Shown here piece after piece: positions 1-4,926 of a stretch of 8,225 nt of DNA. The notes under the pieces were generated by a model, which worked only from the letters and a program-made list of their open reading frames with translations, made no database searches and had not been told where the DNA came from. Source of the DNA: Xanthobacteraceae bacterium (GTDB lineage Bacteria; Pseudomonadota; Alphaproteobacteria; Rhizobiales; Xanthobacteraceae). Within the stretch, counting starts at the first letter, position 1, and the number at the start of each line of letters is the position of its first letter. Made by a program: the position numbers and the translations under genes. The stretch is taken from NCBI GenBank assembly GCA_030043175.1, contig JASHYD010000357.1, positions 1 through 8,225 of the forward strand, in the 5' to 3' direction.

Positions 1-1
1 C

Positions 2-94
2 GAACCGATACACGCGCACCTGATGGCGAGCGAACAGAACCTGCATCGCGAGCCGGTCGCCTTGCGCGATCCTGCCGATCAGGACTTCATCTGA
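2..94 (+). CDS. C-terminal end of an unidentified protein (partial, enters from the left edge)
   Basis: Reading from base 2 gives 30 residues and then TGA at 92-94. The tail contains 'LMASEQNLHREPVALRDP' and ends in 'DQDFI'. It has a natural amino-acid balance and GC-ending codons, unlike the other two frames, so it is probably the end of a real gene that starts outside the window. The fragment is too short to name a family. An ATG overlaps the stop (TGATG at 92-96) and opens a 91-codon frame, but that frame looks like noise, so I do not infer a coupled downstream gene. Confidence 0.45.
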   Translation, partial: EPIHAHLMASEQNLHREPVALRDPADQDFI

Positions 95-156
95 TGCAGA
101 AAGCTTCGCACTCAATGATCAACTCGTGGGTTTGTCGCAGTGAAGGTGACATCGGT

Positions 157-318
157 TCAAAAGATCGGGAAGGATTGTCGCGACATAAACAACGCCAACG
201 TGTGTTCTGCACGTTCGTGTCCGCCCTTCCTAAACAGGCGCGGGCCGACCTCGATGAAGCGAGCGATCAAGGCTGTTCTCACTCCAACCCCCGCGGAATA
301 GCTGCCCCTCCCACTCAT
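157..318 (-). CDS. possible small hypothetical protein, 53 aa
   Basis: An ATG at 318 on the minus strand opens a 53-codon frame ending in TGA at 157-159. The product begins 'MSGRGSYSAGVGVRTALIAR' and ends 'MSRQSFPIF'. A purine-rich GAGGG lies about 8 bases before the start, an acceptable ribosome binding site. Codon choice is mostly GC-ending. No domain, signal peptide or membrane segment is evident. It lies in a stretch of apparent debris, so it may equally be a chance frame or a remnant. Function unknown. Confidence 0.2.
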   Translation of the reverse strand: MSGRGSYSAGVGVRTALIARFIEVGPRLFRKGGHERAEHTLALFMSRQSFPIF

Positions 319-499
319 GCGCTCCACCCTCGTCCTGGTCGCCGTCTGGCAGGTCGGATTTCACCCTAATCCGGCCACTCTGGCAATCTGATCGATTGTG
401 GCTCAGCTCAAGAGGTTGACCTCGTGCGGGCGCCCGAATATCCCGGCCTGTCCGTGCAGAAAACCTCTCAAAACCGGGCCATGCACCTACTGAAATCAC

Positions 500-560
500 G
501 TCGGTTTTCCGCCTGCGCTTGAGATCATCCGTGGGCGATTTCACTTTTGCGGCGAGTCAT
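500..560 (-). pseudogene. relic of a small Rhizobiales 'MSRRKGEIT...DLKR' family protein, frameshifted
   Basis: On the minus strand an ATG at 560 starts 'MTRRKSEIAHG' and then hits TGA at 525-527. A one-base frame change continues as 'DDLKRRRKTDV'. From memory, a small uncharacterised protein frequent in Bradyrhizobium and related genomes begins MSRRKGEITRADLKR, so the two pieces line up with it across the shift. A second copy of the same start lies at 2100-2126 on the other strand; over 27 bases the two share 20 positions. After the DLKR segment the similarity I can recall is lost. The family match is recollection and was not searched. Confidence 0.3.
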
Positions 561-786
561 CGCCTCACCACCAGCAGCCTCGTGGCCGGCACCTTGAATT
601 CCGGCGTTGCCTGCCTGCGCCACCTCCCGGCGACGGGGAAGAGGTTCGCGGCCTTCTCCCTTGCCGAAGCCTCGTCGGGCCGCCGCGACGGCGCCCAGCC
701 TTGATGCGCAGGCGGTGAAAAGGGTGTTGGCGCTGGCTACGAGCAACAAGAGAGGATTAGGCGCCCGCCCGTCGATCCATTCGACC

Positions 787-993
787 TCAACCGTTCTTTT
801 GGCTGTGGCCGCGCATGGATGACCTCACCTGAAAATGAATATCTAAACATAGTTTTGAGATAGCCCCAGACCGCGCACTTAAGTTCGCCAGTACGCCAAT
901 AATGGCTAGCCACTCTTCTAGGGTCACCGCAGCGTATAATGATTGCCCTTGCTCTTGCACAAGCTCATCCAACCCCAGCAACTCCTCATTCAA
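787..993 (-). CDS. hypothetical helical protein, 68 aa, TTG start (possibly the 3' half of a broken gene)
   Basis: The frame gives 'LNEELLGLDELVQEQGQSL' followed by 'YAAVTLEEWLAIIGVLANLS', a sequence with strong amphipathic-helix character that looks truly coding. The only start is TTG at 993; no ATG or GTG precedes the stop further upstream in frame, and no good ribosome binding site is visible. TTG overlaps by four bases (TTGA) the stop of a 35-codon frame at 990-1097. Either the two are translationally coupled small genes, or one original gene was split by a one-base frameshift near 993-1002; the joined reading is continuous helical sequence. Codons are AT-richer than in the hydratase. I recognise no family. 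Confidence 0.4.
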   Translation of the reverse strand: MNEELLGLDELVQEQGQSLYAAVTLEEWLAIIGVLANLSARSGAISKLCLDIHFQVRSSMRGHSQKNG

Positions 994-1097
994 GCGTTTA
1001 ACGATTCCGCGGCCCGCAAAATATCCTCTTCTGAATTCTTAGATATCCTCAACGTATTTGCAGTAAAAGTGCCACGGTGAAAAGTGTATTTATACAA
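990..1097 (-). CDS. possible 35-aa frame upstream of and overlapping the 787-993 ORF
   Basis: A TTG at 1097 opens 35 codons on the minus strand, reading 'MYKYTFHRGTFTANTLRISK' and then 'NSEEDILRAAESLNA', with TGA at 990-992. An in-frame TAG lies just upstream of the TTG, so the frame cannot extend far. No convincing ribosome binding site is seen. The composition is protein-like, and the end runs directly into the next frame, as expected for an N-terminal half separated by a frameshift. It may be the start of the same ancestral gene as 787-993. Function unknown. Confidence 0.25.
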   Translation of the reverse strand: MYKYTFHRGTFTANTLRISKNSEEDILRAAESLNA

Positions 1098-1492
1098 CCA
1101 TAACTATAAATCGACCTGTTTTCAGCCGGGTATCCGACTCCAATGTCAAAAGACAGAAGTATAAAGAAATTATGACAATTTGTTTTGCTGGCTTGGCGGT
1201 AGTGACAGTCTAATTGCGGCTGCTCTCACGTCATCAGTAGTAGGGCGGAGAACGGAGAAAATTCTCCCCTTTGCGGCCGGCATTGCAATTAGTCTGTCCG
1301 ACTAAATTTTGGTCGAACAAGGCGGCTCGCTCCCAATCCGACCTCACGGAGGATCACTCTGACCTGCTGCGATTTGATTTCTTCGATCAAAATGAAATAA
1401 GGATAGAGCTAATTGCGGAGCGAGCCGTCGTGCGCATTGTATCTCCGACCTCGACGCGCTGGAGCTGGTGTGGGACGCCTTATGATTCGCGG
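1098..1492. other. gene-free stretch, AT-rich in its left half
   Basis: Bases 1098-1250 are AT-rich and show no convincing frame on either strand. From about 1271 a plus-strand frame is open and contains 'DLLRFDFFDQNEIRIELIAE', which looks somewhat protein-like. It lacks a ribosome binding site and runs on antisense through the better-supported gene at 1493-1699. I do not call a gene here; a short remnant is possible. Confidence 0.3.
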
Positions 1493-1699
1493 CTAGTCCG
1501 GTCTACGAAGCGCGGCTTCCAGCAAGCGGGCCGGGTCACGCACCCCAAGTCTTGCGGCCGCAATGATTCGTGTGGCGATGCGCTCTCGCACCACGTCGGG
1601 CTCACCGGTGTCTTGAAGCCGTTCATCGGCAGCGTGCATCGCTTCAACCATCTCTGCAATTGCATTGGGTCCAAACACCCCAAATGAACGCATTGGCAT
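1493..1699 (-). CDS. small conserved-type hypothetical protein, 68 aa
   Basis: ATG at 1699 on the minus strand gives 'MPMRSFGVFGPNAIAEMVEA', then 'MHAADERLQDTGEPD', then 'VVRERIATRIIAAARLGVRD', ending 'PARLLEAALRRPD'. The layout resembles small Rhizobiales proteins of unknown function that end in a pattern like R-x-A-x-x-I-x-x-A-x-x-G-x-R-D-P-x-x-L; this is recollection of the family type and was not searched. The protein should be cytosolic and mostly helical, with no signal or membrane segment. A GGGAATAG about 8 bases before the ATG is a modest ribosome binding site; a second ATG two codons later is an alternative start. A -35/-10 pair lies about 40 bases upstream. Length fits the small-protein type. 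It has no operon partner: the nearest gene on the same strand is beyond an AT-rich gap. Confidence 0.65.
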   Translation of the reverse strand: MPMRSFGVFGPNAIAEMVEAMHAADERLQDTGEPDVVRERIATRIIAAARLGVRDPARLLEAALRRPD

Positions 1700-1738
1700 A
1701 AATCTCTATTCCCAGACACGCGGTAAAGTGCTTATGAC

Positions 1739-1767
1739 AGTAAAATGACATCGATTACCGTCGACAA
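1739..1767 (-). promoter_or_regulatory. candidate sigma-70-type promoter for the 68-aa gene
   Basis: On the minus strand TTGTCG (1762-1767) and TTTACT (1739-1744) are separated by exactly 17 bases, each matching 4 of 6 bases of the TTGACA/TATAAT consensus. The start codon at 1699 lies about 40 bases downstream, a normal leader length. The surrounding sequence is AT-rich. The match is moderate, and transcription is inferred only. Confidence 0.35.
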
Positions 1768-1779
1768 TAATTAATTATT
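1766..1779. promoter_or_regulatory. perfect 14-bp AT palindrome next to the promoter (possible operator)
   Basis: AATAATTAATTATT reads the same on both strands. It overlaps the last bases of the candidate -35 element and extends upstream of it, where a dimeric repressor or activator could act on the 68-aa gene. AT-rich palindromes also arise by chance in AT-rich spacers, so the role is a guess. Confidence 0.3.
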
Positions 1780-1850
1780 CGTAACCTTTTCGCTTATATT
1801 ATTAAGTAAGCTTGCCCGCGATTGCATCCGTCGGGCCGCCCCCCAACTAA

Positions 1851-1882
1851 GCCCACTTCCTGTGGGCGGGGCCCCAAGGGGC
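1851..1882. other. two tandem GC-rich hairpins
   Basis: GCCCAC (1851-1856) pairs perfectly with GTGGGC (1862-1867) around the loop TTCCT. Immediately after, GCCCC (1871-1875) pairs with GGGGC (1878-1882) around AA, and GGGGCCCC at 1868-1875 is itself a palindrome. No T-run follows on either strand, so neither is a standard intrinsic terminator. The rest of 1780-2039 holds no gene I can support. Confidence 0.3.
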
Positions 1883-1911
1883 GCATCAGCGAGTGGCGTA
1901 GGAGCGAGACT

Positions 1912-1923
1912 GACAAATTTGTC
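1912..1923. promoter_or_regulatory. perfect 12-bp palindrome GACAAATTTGTC
   Basis: The sequence is identical on both strands and lies in a non-coding stretch between the hairpins at 1851-1882 and the relic at 2040. It could be a regulator binding site, but no promoter or gene start is close enough to assign it, and a 12-bp palindrome can occur by chance. Confidence 0.2.
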
Positions 1924-2039
1924 GCGCGGTCATTAGGGGTGCTGCTTTCCGGTTGCGCGCGGTGGCAGCTTTGCGCTTGAGACATTGCGCCGGCGCACTA
2001 CCTCATTCATTTTGACGAGCACATAGCGCTGTTCACTGC

Positions 2040-2195
2040 ATGAGCGGCAGAACGGAGCGAGATCTGGAATCGACGAGTCTCAGGCGGCGCGCGCCGGCGA
2101 TGAGCCGCCGCAAGGGCGAAATCACGAGGGCGAGCCCGGCGCTCGCAAGATCAGCGACGACCCTCGGCAGGCCATCGGTGCAGCCGTTGGAGTGA
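2040..2195 (+). pseudogene. 5' relic of a small Rhizobiales 'MSRRKGEIT' family protein fused to foreign sequence
   Basis: ATG at 2040 opens 51 codons: 'MSGRTERDLESTSLRRRAPA', then 'MSRRKGEITR', then an unrelated-looking tail ending 'LGRPSVQPLE' with TGA at 2193-2195. The stretch up to GEIT matches what I recall as the conserved start of a small uncharacterised protein common in Bradyrhizobium-type genomes, usually about 90 residues, continuing ADLKR and a long globular domain. Here that continuation is missing after about base 2128. The ORF is therefore best read as a truncated copy joined to other DNA. An inverted, more decayed copy lies at 500-560. Function of the parent family is unknown. 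Confidence 0.4.
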
Positions 2196-2308
2196 TAGAA
2201 TTCTTGTGCTGCGGCAAAATCGTCGACGTGGAGGTTGGGACGTCAGCGTCAGCTTTTTCGCTTCCATTAACCGCCCGCATTTTCGAAGCGCGAAGACAGC
2301 ATAGGTAG
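2129..2308 (+). pseudogene. startless open frame, probable C-terminal fragment of a lost gene
   Basis: From about 2129 the frame ending at TAG 2306-2308 reads 'GEPGARKISDDPRQAIGAAV', then 'GVIEFLCCGKIVDVEV', ending 'LTARIFEARRQHR'. The composition is protein-like and there is no ATG in frame; GTG codons occur only well inside. It begins where the upstream relic loses its recognisable sequence, suggesting a deletion or insertion junction near 2128. The stop lies 10 bases before the hydratase start, so this may be the end of a former operon partner. I do not recognise the family, and a chance frame is possible. Confidence 0.3.
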
Positions 2309-2318
2309 ACCAGCCACA

Positions 2319-3122
2319 ATGTCCAGCGTTGACAGACAACACGTTGAATTTCGGATTGGCGAGGGCCGGGGCGGACTCGTGGCTTTCGTGACCGTCAGCA
2401 ATCCGTCGCGACTCAACGCGATGGACAGCGCGCTGATGGGTGAATTCGTCGAGGCGCTTTCGCGGCTGGCTGCGAACGTCGAGCTGCGTGCGCTCGTCCT
2501 CACCGGCGTCGGCGACAAGGCATTCATCGGCGGCGCCGACGTCAAGGAGATGAGCGCCCTGGCAACCGCCGACGATGGTCGCTGGTTCATCACCCGCTTG
2601 CACCGGTGCTGCGATGCCATACGCGCTTTCCCCGTGCCGACGATCGCCCGGATCAATGGCTTGACGTTGGGGGGCGGGCTCGAAATTGCCGCTGCCTGCG
2701 ACGTACGGATCGCGGTGGAAACCGCCGTGTTCGGAATGCCAGAGGTCAAGCTCGGCATTCCGTCGGTCATAGAGGCTGCCCTTCTCCCGATGTTGATCGG
2801 ATGGGGGCGAACCCGCCAGATCCTCCTGTTCGGCGAAAATTTCTCTGCCCAGGAGGCGCATTCGTGGGGATTAGTCAATGAGCTGACGAGCAGTGGCGAC
2901 CTGGATAACGCAGTTGCACGGTGGCTGGACCGGCTCTCTTCATGTTCGCCTGGTGCCGTTCGCCTGCAAAAGCAATTGATCCGTTCGTGGGAGGACATGC
3001 CGCTCCGCCAAGCGATCGAAGCAGGCATCGAAAGCTTCGCGGAGGCTGTTCGAAGCGGGGAGTCTTCCGCCGCGATGCGCGATTTTCTCGCCCGTCAGAA
3101 AGCGCGCAAGACAGTGACTTGA
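2319..3122 (+). CDS. enoyl-CoA hydratase/isomerase family protein (crotonase fold), 267 aa
   Basis: This cytosolic enzyme family hydrates 2-enoyl-CoA thioesters or carries out related acyl-CoA reactions in fatty-acid, amino-acid and aromatic degradation. The first oxyanion-hole segment 'AFIGGADVKEM' is at residues 68-78 and the second, 'GLTLGGGLEIAAACDVRIA', at 114-132. Both glutamates of true hydratases are present: E122 in GGGLE and E142 in 'MPEVKLGIP', equivalent by motif to E144 and E164 of the rat enzyme. The trimer-forming C-terminal helices follow. The 267-aa length is normal (about 255-290). The ATG at 2319 precedes a clean crotonase N-terminus; only a weak TAGGT resembles a ribosome binding site. 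Codons are strongly GC-ending (40 of 60 G/C in 2521-2580). No ligase, dehydrogenase or thiolase gene is adjacent, so the substrate cannot be inferred; the fragment just upstream may be the end of a lost partner. Confidence 0.95.
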   Translation: MSSVDRQHVEFRIGEGRGGLVAFVTVSNPSRLNAMDSALMGEFVEALSRLAANVELRALVLTGVGDKAFIGGADVKEMSALATADDGRWFITRLHRCCDAIRAFPVPTIARINGLTLGGGLEIAAACDVRIAVETAVFGMPEVKLGIPSVIEAALLPMLIGWGRTRQILLFGENFSAQEAHSWGLVNELTSSGDLDNAVARWLDRLSSCSPGAVRLQKQLIRSWEDMPLRQAIEAGIESFAEAVRSGESSAAMRDFLARQKARKTVT

Positions 3123-3207
3123 GCGAGAGGCCCGCGTGATGATATTGCGAACTGTAGAACTGTAGCATCGTCAAAGCGAAGCGTGACCACCGAGCCGGTT
3201 GGGCACA

Positions 3208-3227
3208 GCGCGCAAGAGCGCGCCTTT
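3208..3227 (+). terminator. possible intrinsic terminator after the hydratase gene
   Basis: GCGCGC (3208-3213) pairs with GCGCGC (3218-3223) around AAGA, followed by CTTT. The hairpin is strong and lies about 85 bases after the hydratase stop, but the T-run is only three bases, so efficiency is doubtful. Confidence 0.3.
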
Positions 3228-3234
3228 GCTCACC

Positions 3235-3510
3235 CTACAGTTTCCAAACCTGCTGGAGAGCGGCACGCACAATCGGCGTGAGCAGCTCGGCAGTCTCCGC
3301 GCTCACCCGGCCGCTATCCTCGGTTCGCACCGTATGGGTAGGGTAGGCCTGTCGTGCCTGGAGCCGTAACGGCCGCGCCAATGGCGCGCCTATATCGGCC
3401 TCCCATGAAGCCTTCCTGCGCGCGCCATACCTTCCACGGCCGCCGCTGACGTTTGCGCGACCCCTGATGCCGTTGCCGGTGTCAATACCGCCGCGACTGA
3501 CCTTACCCAT
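3235..3510 (-). pseudogene. unidentified minus-strand frame, possibly the end of a decayed gene
   Basis: The 91-codon frame ends '...SAETAELLTPIVRAALQQVW' plus KL and TAG. That last part is a believable C-terminal helix, while the N-terminal half (many G and R) looks random. No ribosome binding site supports the ATG at 3510. Other minus frames over 3390-3690 also carry protein-like stretches such as 'DEAYRFAADIVRNLLERIG', so this whole block may be one gene broken by several indels. It may continue the repeat-protein relic at 3614-3846. No family recognised. Confidence 0.2.
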
Positions 3511-3613
3511 GGACGACCCACCGGAAATGCTAATCGCGCTCGGTAAGAGCGCCGGTCGCTTTCATGATGCCGGAGCGGATCGCCACGTCCGATCCGTTCA
3601 AGCAGATTTCGGA

Positions 3614-3846
3614 CTATGTCCGCAGCGAACCGATACGCTTCGTCAAGAGCGAATGGGCGCTCGGGCCAAGGTGATGGGCACTGACTGCCCACACGTCCGA
3701 ATCAGAGATCGCCGCAACGGCGTAGAGGATATTGTGCATCTCGCTGGGATTCGGCTCGGAACCACCGACCAGATGCCGTTGCTCGAGTATTCGACCAGCG
3801 TCTTTTGGGCAAAGTTTTTCTGGTCGCGTATCGCGCTTATGCACCG
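3614..3846 (-). pseudogene. fragment of a BNR/kelch-like repeat protein, frameshifted
   Basis: One minus frame reads 'KTLVEYSSNGIWSVVPS'; the next reads 'PNPSEMHNILYAVAAISD' and 'SDVWAVSAHHLGP'. Joined, they give the signature of secreted repeat proteins whose units resemble TL-x-E-x-x-x-G-x-x-WS-VVPSPNPS...L-x-x-V-A-A-x-S-x-x-DVWAVG. The join needs one missing C near 3751-3756 (plus-strand numbering). An in-frame TAA at 3847-3849 cuts it off upstream and TAG stops it near 3614. So only about one repeat unit remains and the gene is dead. The parent proteins usually carry many repeats and are exported; their function is generally unknown. Confidence 0.5.
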
Positions 3847-4376
3847 TTACAACCGGGTCCGGTGTCAACGTCTCCCGGCGGAGGCGGCCAGCAAATAAAC
3901 GCCACTATCAGCACCAGCAGCACCACGAGGACCCAGGTTAATGGGTTAATGTCGTAGTAGAGTGGCACGGCACCTGCAATAAGCCACGTTTCAGCAGCGA
4001 ACGGGGTTGACCTGTTCGTGGCTAACGAAGTGGAAAAGCCCGTTGTATCTGAGGGCGGCAAAGTAACTGAAAGGGACATCGGAGCGCACGAACGAGAATA
4101 AGCCATCTTGCCGGCTGACTCGGTCTCAACGCCGACGCCATAGGTCGCAGAGTGTGTCGATCGTGCTACCGGCTCATCTTTGCACAATTCGCCAAAGCGC
4201 CGCGCCGCCTTTTGATCGAACACCCAGTTGCCCCGTGGTGGCGAAGCACGCTGGGCAAACTCCCGCATCACCTCAGACGCGGCCCGTCGAGTTGCGCGCA
4301 TTCTGAAGTCTTGACGGCCGACGAAAAGAAGCCCCGCAAAGTGCGTCAGCCGCGGTCTGTTCCGTCGTTTCGACAT
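3837..4376 (-). CDS. hypothetical protein with one C-terminal membrane segment, 179 aa
   Basis: The ATG at 4376 is preceded by GGAGGAGGAAGC, the strongest ribosome binding site in the window, and this decides the start. Residues 1-65 are basic and arginine-rich ('MSKRRNRPRL', 'RMRATRRAASEVMREFAQRA'), about 70-135 are Ser/Thr-rich and low in structure, and 145-163 form a clear hydrophobic helix ('NPLTWVLVVLLVLIVAFICW' covers it). The tail 'PPPPGDVDTG' and a final GCNGA follow. A tail-anchored or single-pass inner-membrane protein is the simplest reading. I recognise no family. The Ser/Thr-rich middle could hide a frameshift that joins an unrelated start to a small membrane-protein end. The 3' end overlaps the BNR-like relic by 10 bases. 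A possible promoter lies at 4507-4538. Confidence 0.5.
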   Translation of the reverse strand: MSKRRNRPRLTHFAGLLFVGRQDFRMRATRRAASEVMREFAQRASPPRGNWVFDQKAARRFGELCKDEPVARSTHSATYGVGVETESAGKMAYSRSCAPMSLSVTLPPSDTTGFSTSLATNRSTPFAAETWLIAGAVPLYYDINPLTWVLVVLLVLIVAFICWPPPPGDVDTGPGCNGA

Positions 4377-4506
4377 GCTTCCTCCTCCGTCTTACGCCGC
4401 CAGAGGAATGCCTCCACGAACGCGCTCCATCAGCGGCTCTGCTCAAAGCCCCCGTGCGAGCAAGCTCATCAACCCTTTTTACCCCATAAACAACACATAA
4501 TCAACA

Positions 4507-4538
4507 ATCATAGACCCATTACATTCCACATATGTCAA
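4507..4538 (-). promoter_or_regulatory. candidate promoter for the 179-aa membrane ORF
   Basis: On the minus strand a perfect TTGACA (4533-4538) is followed by TATGAT (4507-4512; 5 of 6 matches). The spacer is 20 bases rather than 16-18, which weakens the case; other -10 choices at 17 bases are poor. The gene start is about 130 bases downstream. The surrounding block from 4480 to 4610 is distinctly AT-rich. Confidence 0.3.
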
Positions 4539-4580
4539 AGTTCGTCATCTAACGACATCATATTATCACGTGATCGTGCA

Positions 4581-4610
4581 TTGACACTGAAAATGTGATG
4601 TATTTCTTAT
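4581..4610 (+). promoter_or_regulatory. candidate divergent promoter reading right
   Basis: A perfect TTGACA (4581-4586) is followed after 18 bases by TCTTAT (4605-4610; 4 of 6 matches). No convincing gene lies downstream on the plus strand, so either it is fortuitous or it served a gene now lost. Confidence 0.2.
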
Positions 4611-4884
4611 GAGATTGAGATTGCCCGGCGCGAGCAGCTTCACGTCGGGGGCGATGGAATTGAGGTTCGCCGCGCCAGCGGCCTCAGGTCGGGGCTGGCC
4701 GGAAGCGCCTCCGGTTTGTCATTGGCGCCCGGCGAAGGGCGGTCTCGAAAGGTCACCTAGGAAGAATATGAGCGCACATTGTCATTACATGGAATAATCT
4801 TCTAAGCCTTCGCACGTGCAAAAAATTTGGCCAGTAAGGTCGAAAGAACCGACGCTCATAATTGGGGGTATGGCGAGTGATCGC
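4611..4884. other. stretch without a supported gene
   Basis: Open frames exist on both strands over 4605-4755, including a plus frame with 'GDGIEVRRASGLRSGLAGSA' and a minus frame with 'NLNSIAPDVKLLAPGNLNLI'. Both look partly protein-like, neither has a start codon with a ribosome binding site, and they overlap. I take this as the remnant of a GC-rich gene of unknown identity. From 4756 to 4884 I see nothing. Confidence 0.3.
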
Positions 4885-4913
4885 AAAAAGTTCCTAGGCG
4901 AACGCGAACCTAG
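4885..4913 (-). terminator. possible intrinsic terminator of the 347-aa gene
   Basis: Read on the minus strand, CTAGG pairs with CCTAG around a 10-base loop, followed by GAAC and then TTTTT (plus-strand AAAAA at 4885-4889). It begins 13 bases after the stop of the AT-rich gene. The 5-bp stem is short, so the call is tentative. Confidence 0.35.
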
Positions 4914-4926
4914 CATTTAGCTGCAA

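Noticed and set aside
230..544. 104-aa minus-strand open frame
   Set aside because: Only its first residues ('DDLKRRRKTD') look like part of the small-protein relic. The remainder is a charged, random-looking stretch, and the ATG has no ribosome binding site.
1271..1687. 138-aa plus-strand open frame
   Set aside because: Its 3' half is antisense to the better-supported 68-aa gene, it has no ribosome binding site, and its composition (many C, W, H) is that of a shadow frame. Only 'DLLRFDFFDQNEIRIELIAE' looks coding.
2248..2276. Resemblance to a type III secretion tts box (GTCAGCTTTTTCG)
   Set aside because: Only the first part matches the consensus I remember, with an extra T, and the second half does not follow. 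It also lies inside a protein-like frame and would precede a hydratase, not a secretion gene.
3627..3637. 11-bp match (CGAACCGATAC) to the first bases of the window
   Set aside because: Too short in 8 kb of biased composition, with no similarity on either side. Not evidence of an attachment site or insertion-sequence repeat.
4152..4598. 148-aa plus-strand open frame
   Set aside because: It is antisense to the 179-aa ORF with the strong ribosome binding site and then runs through the AT-rich promoter block. The composition is shadow-like.
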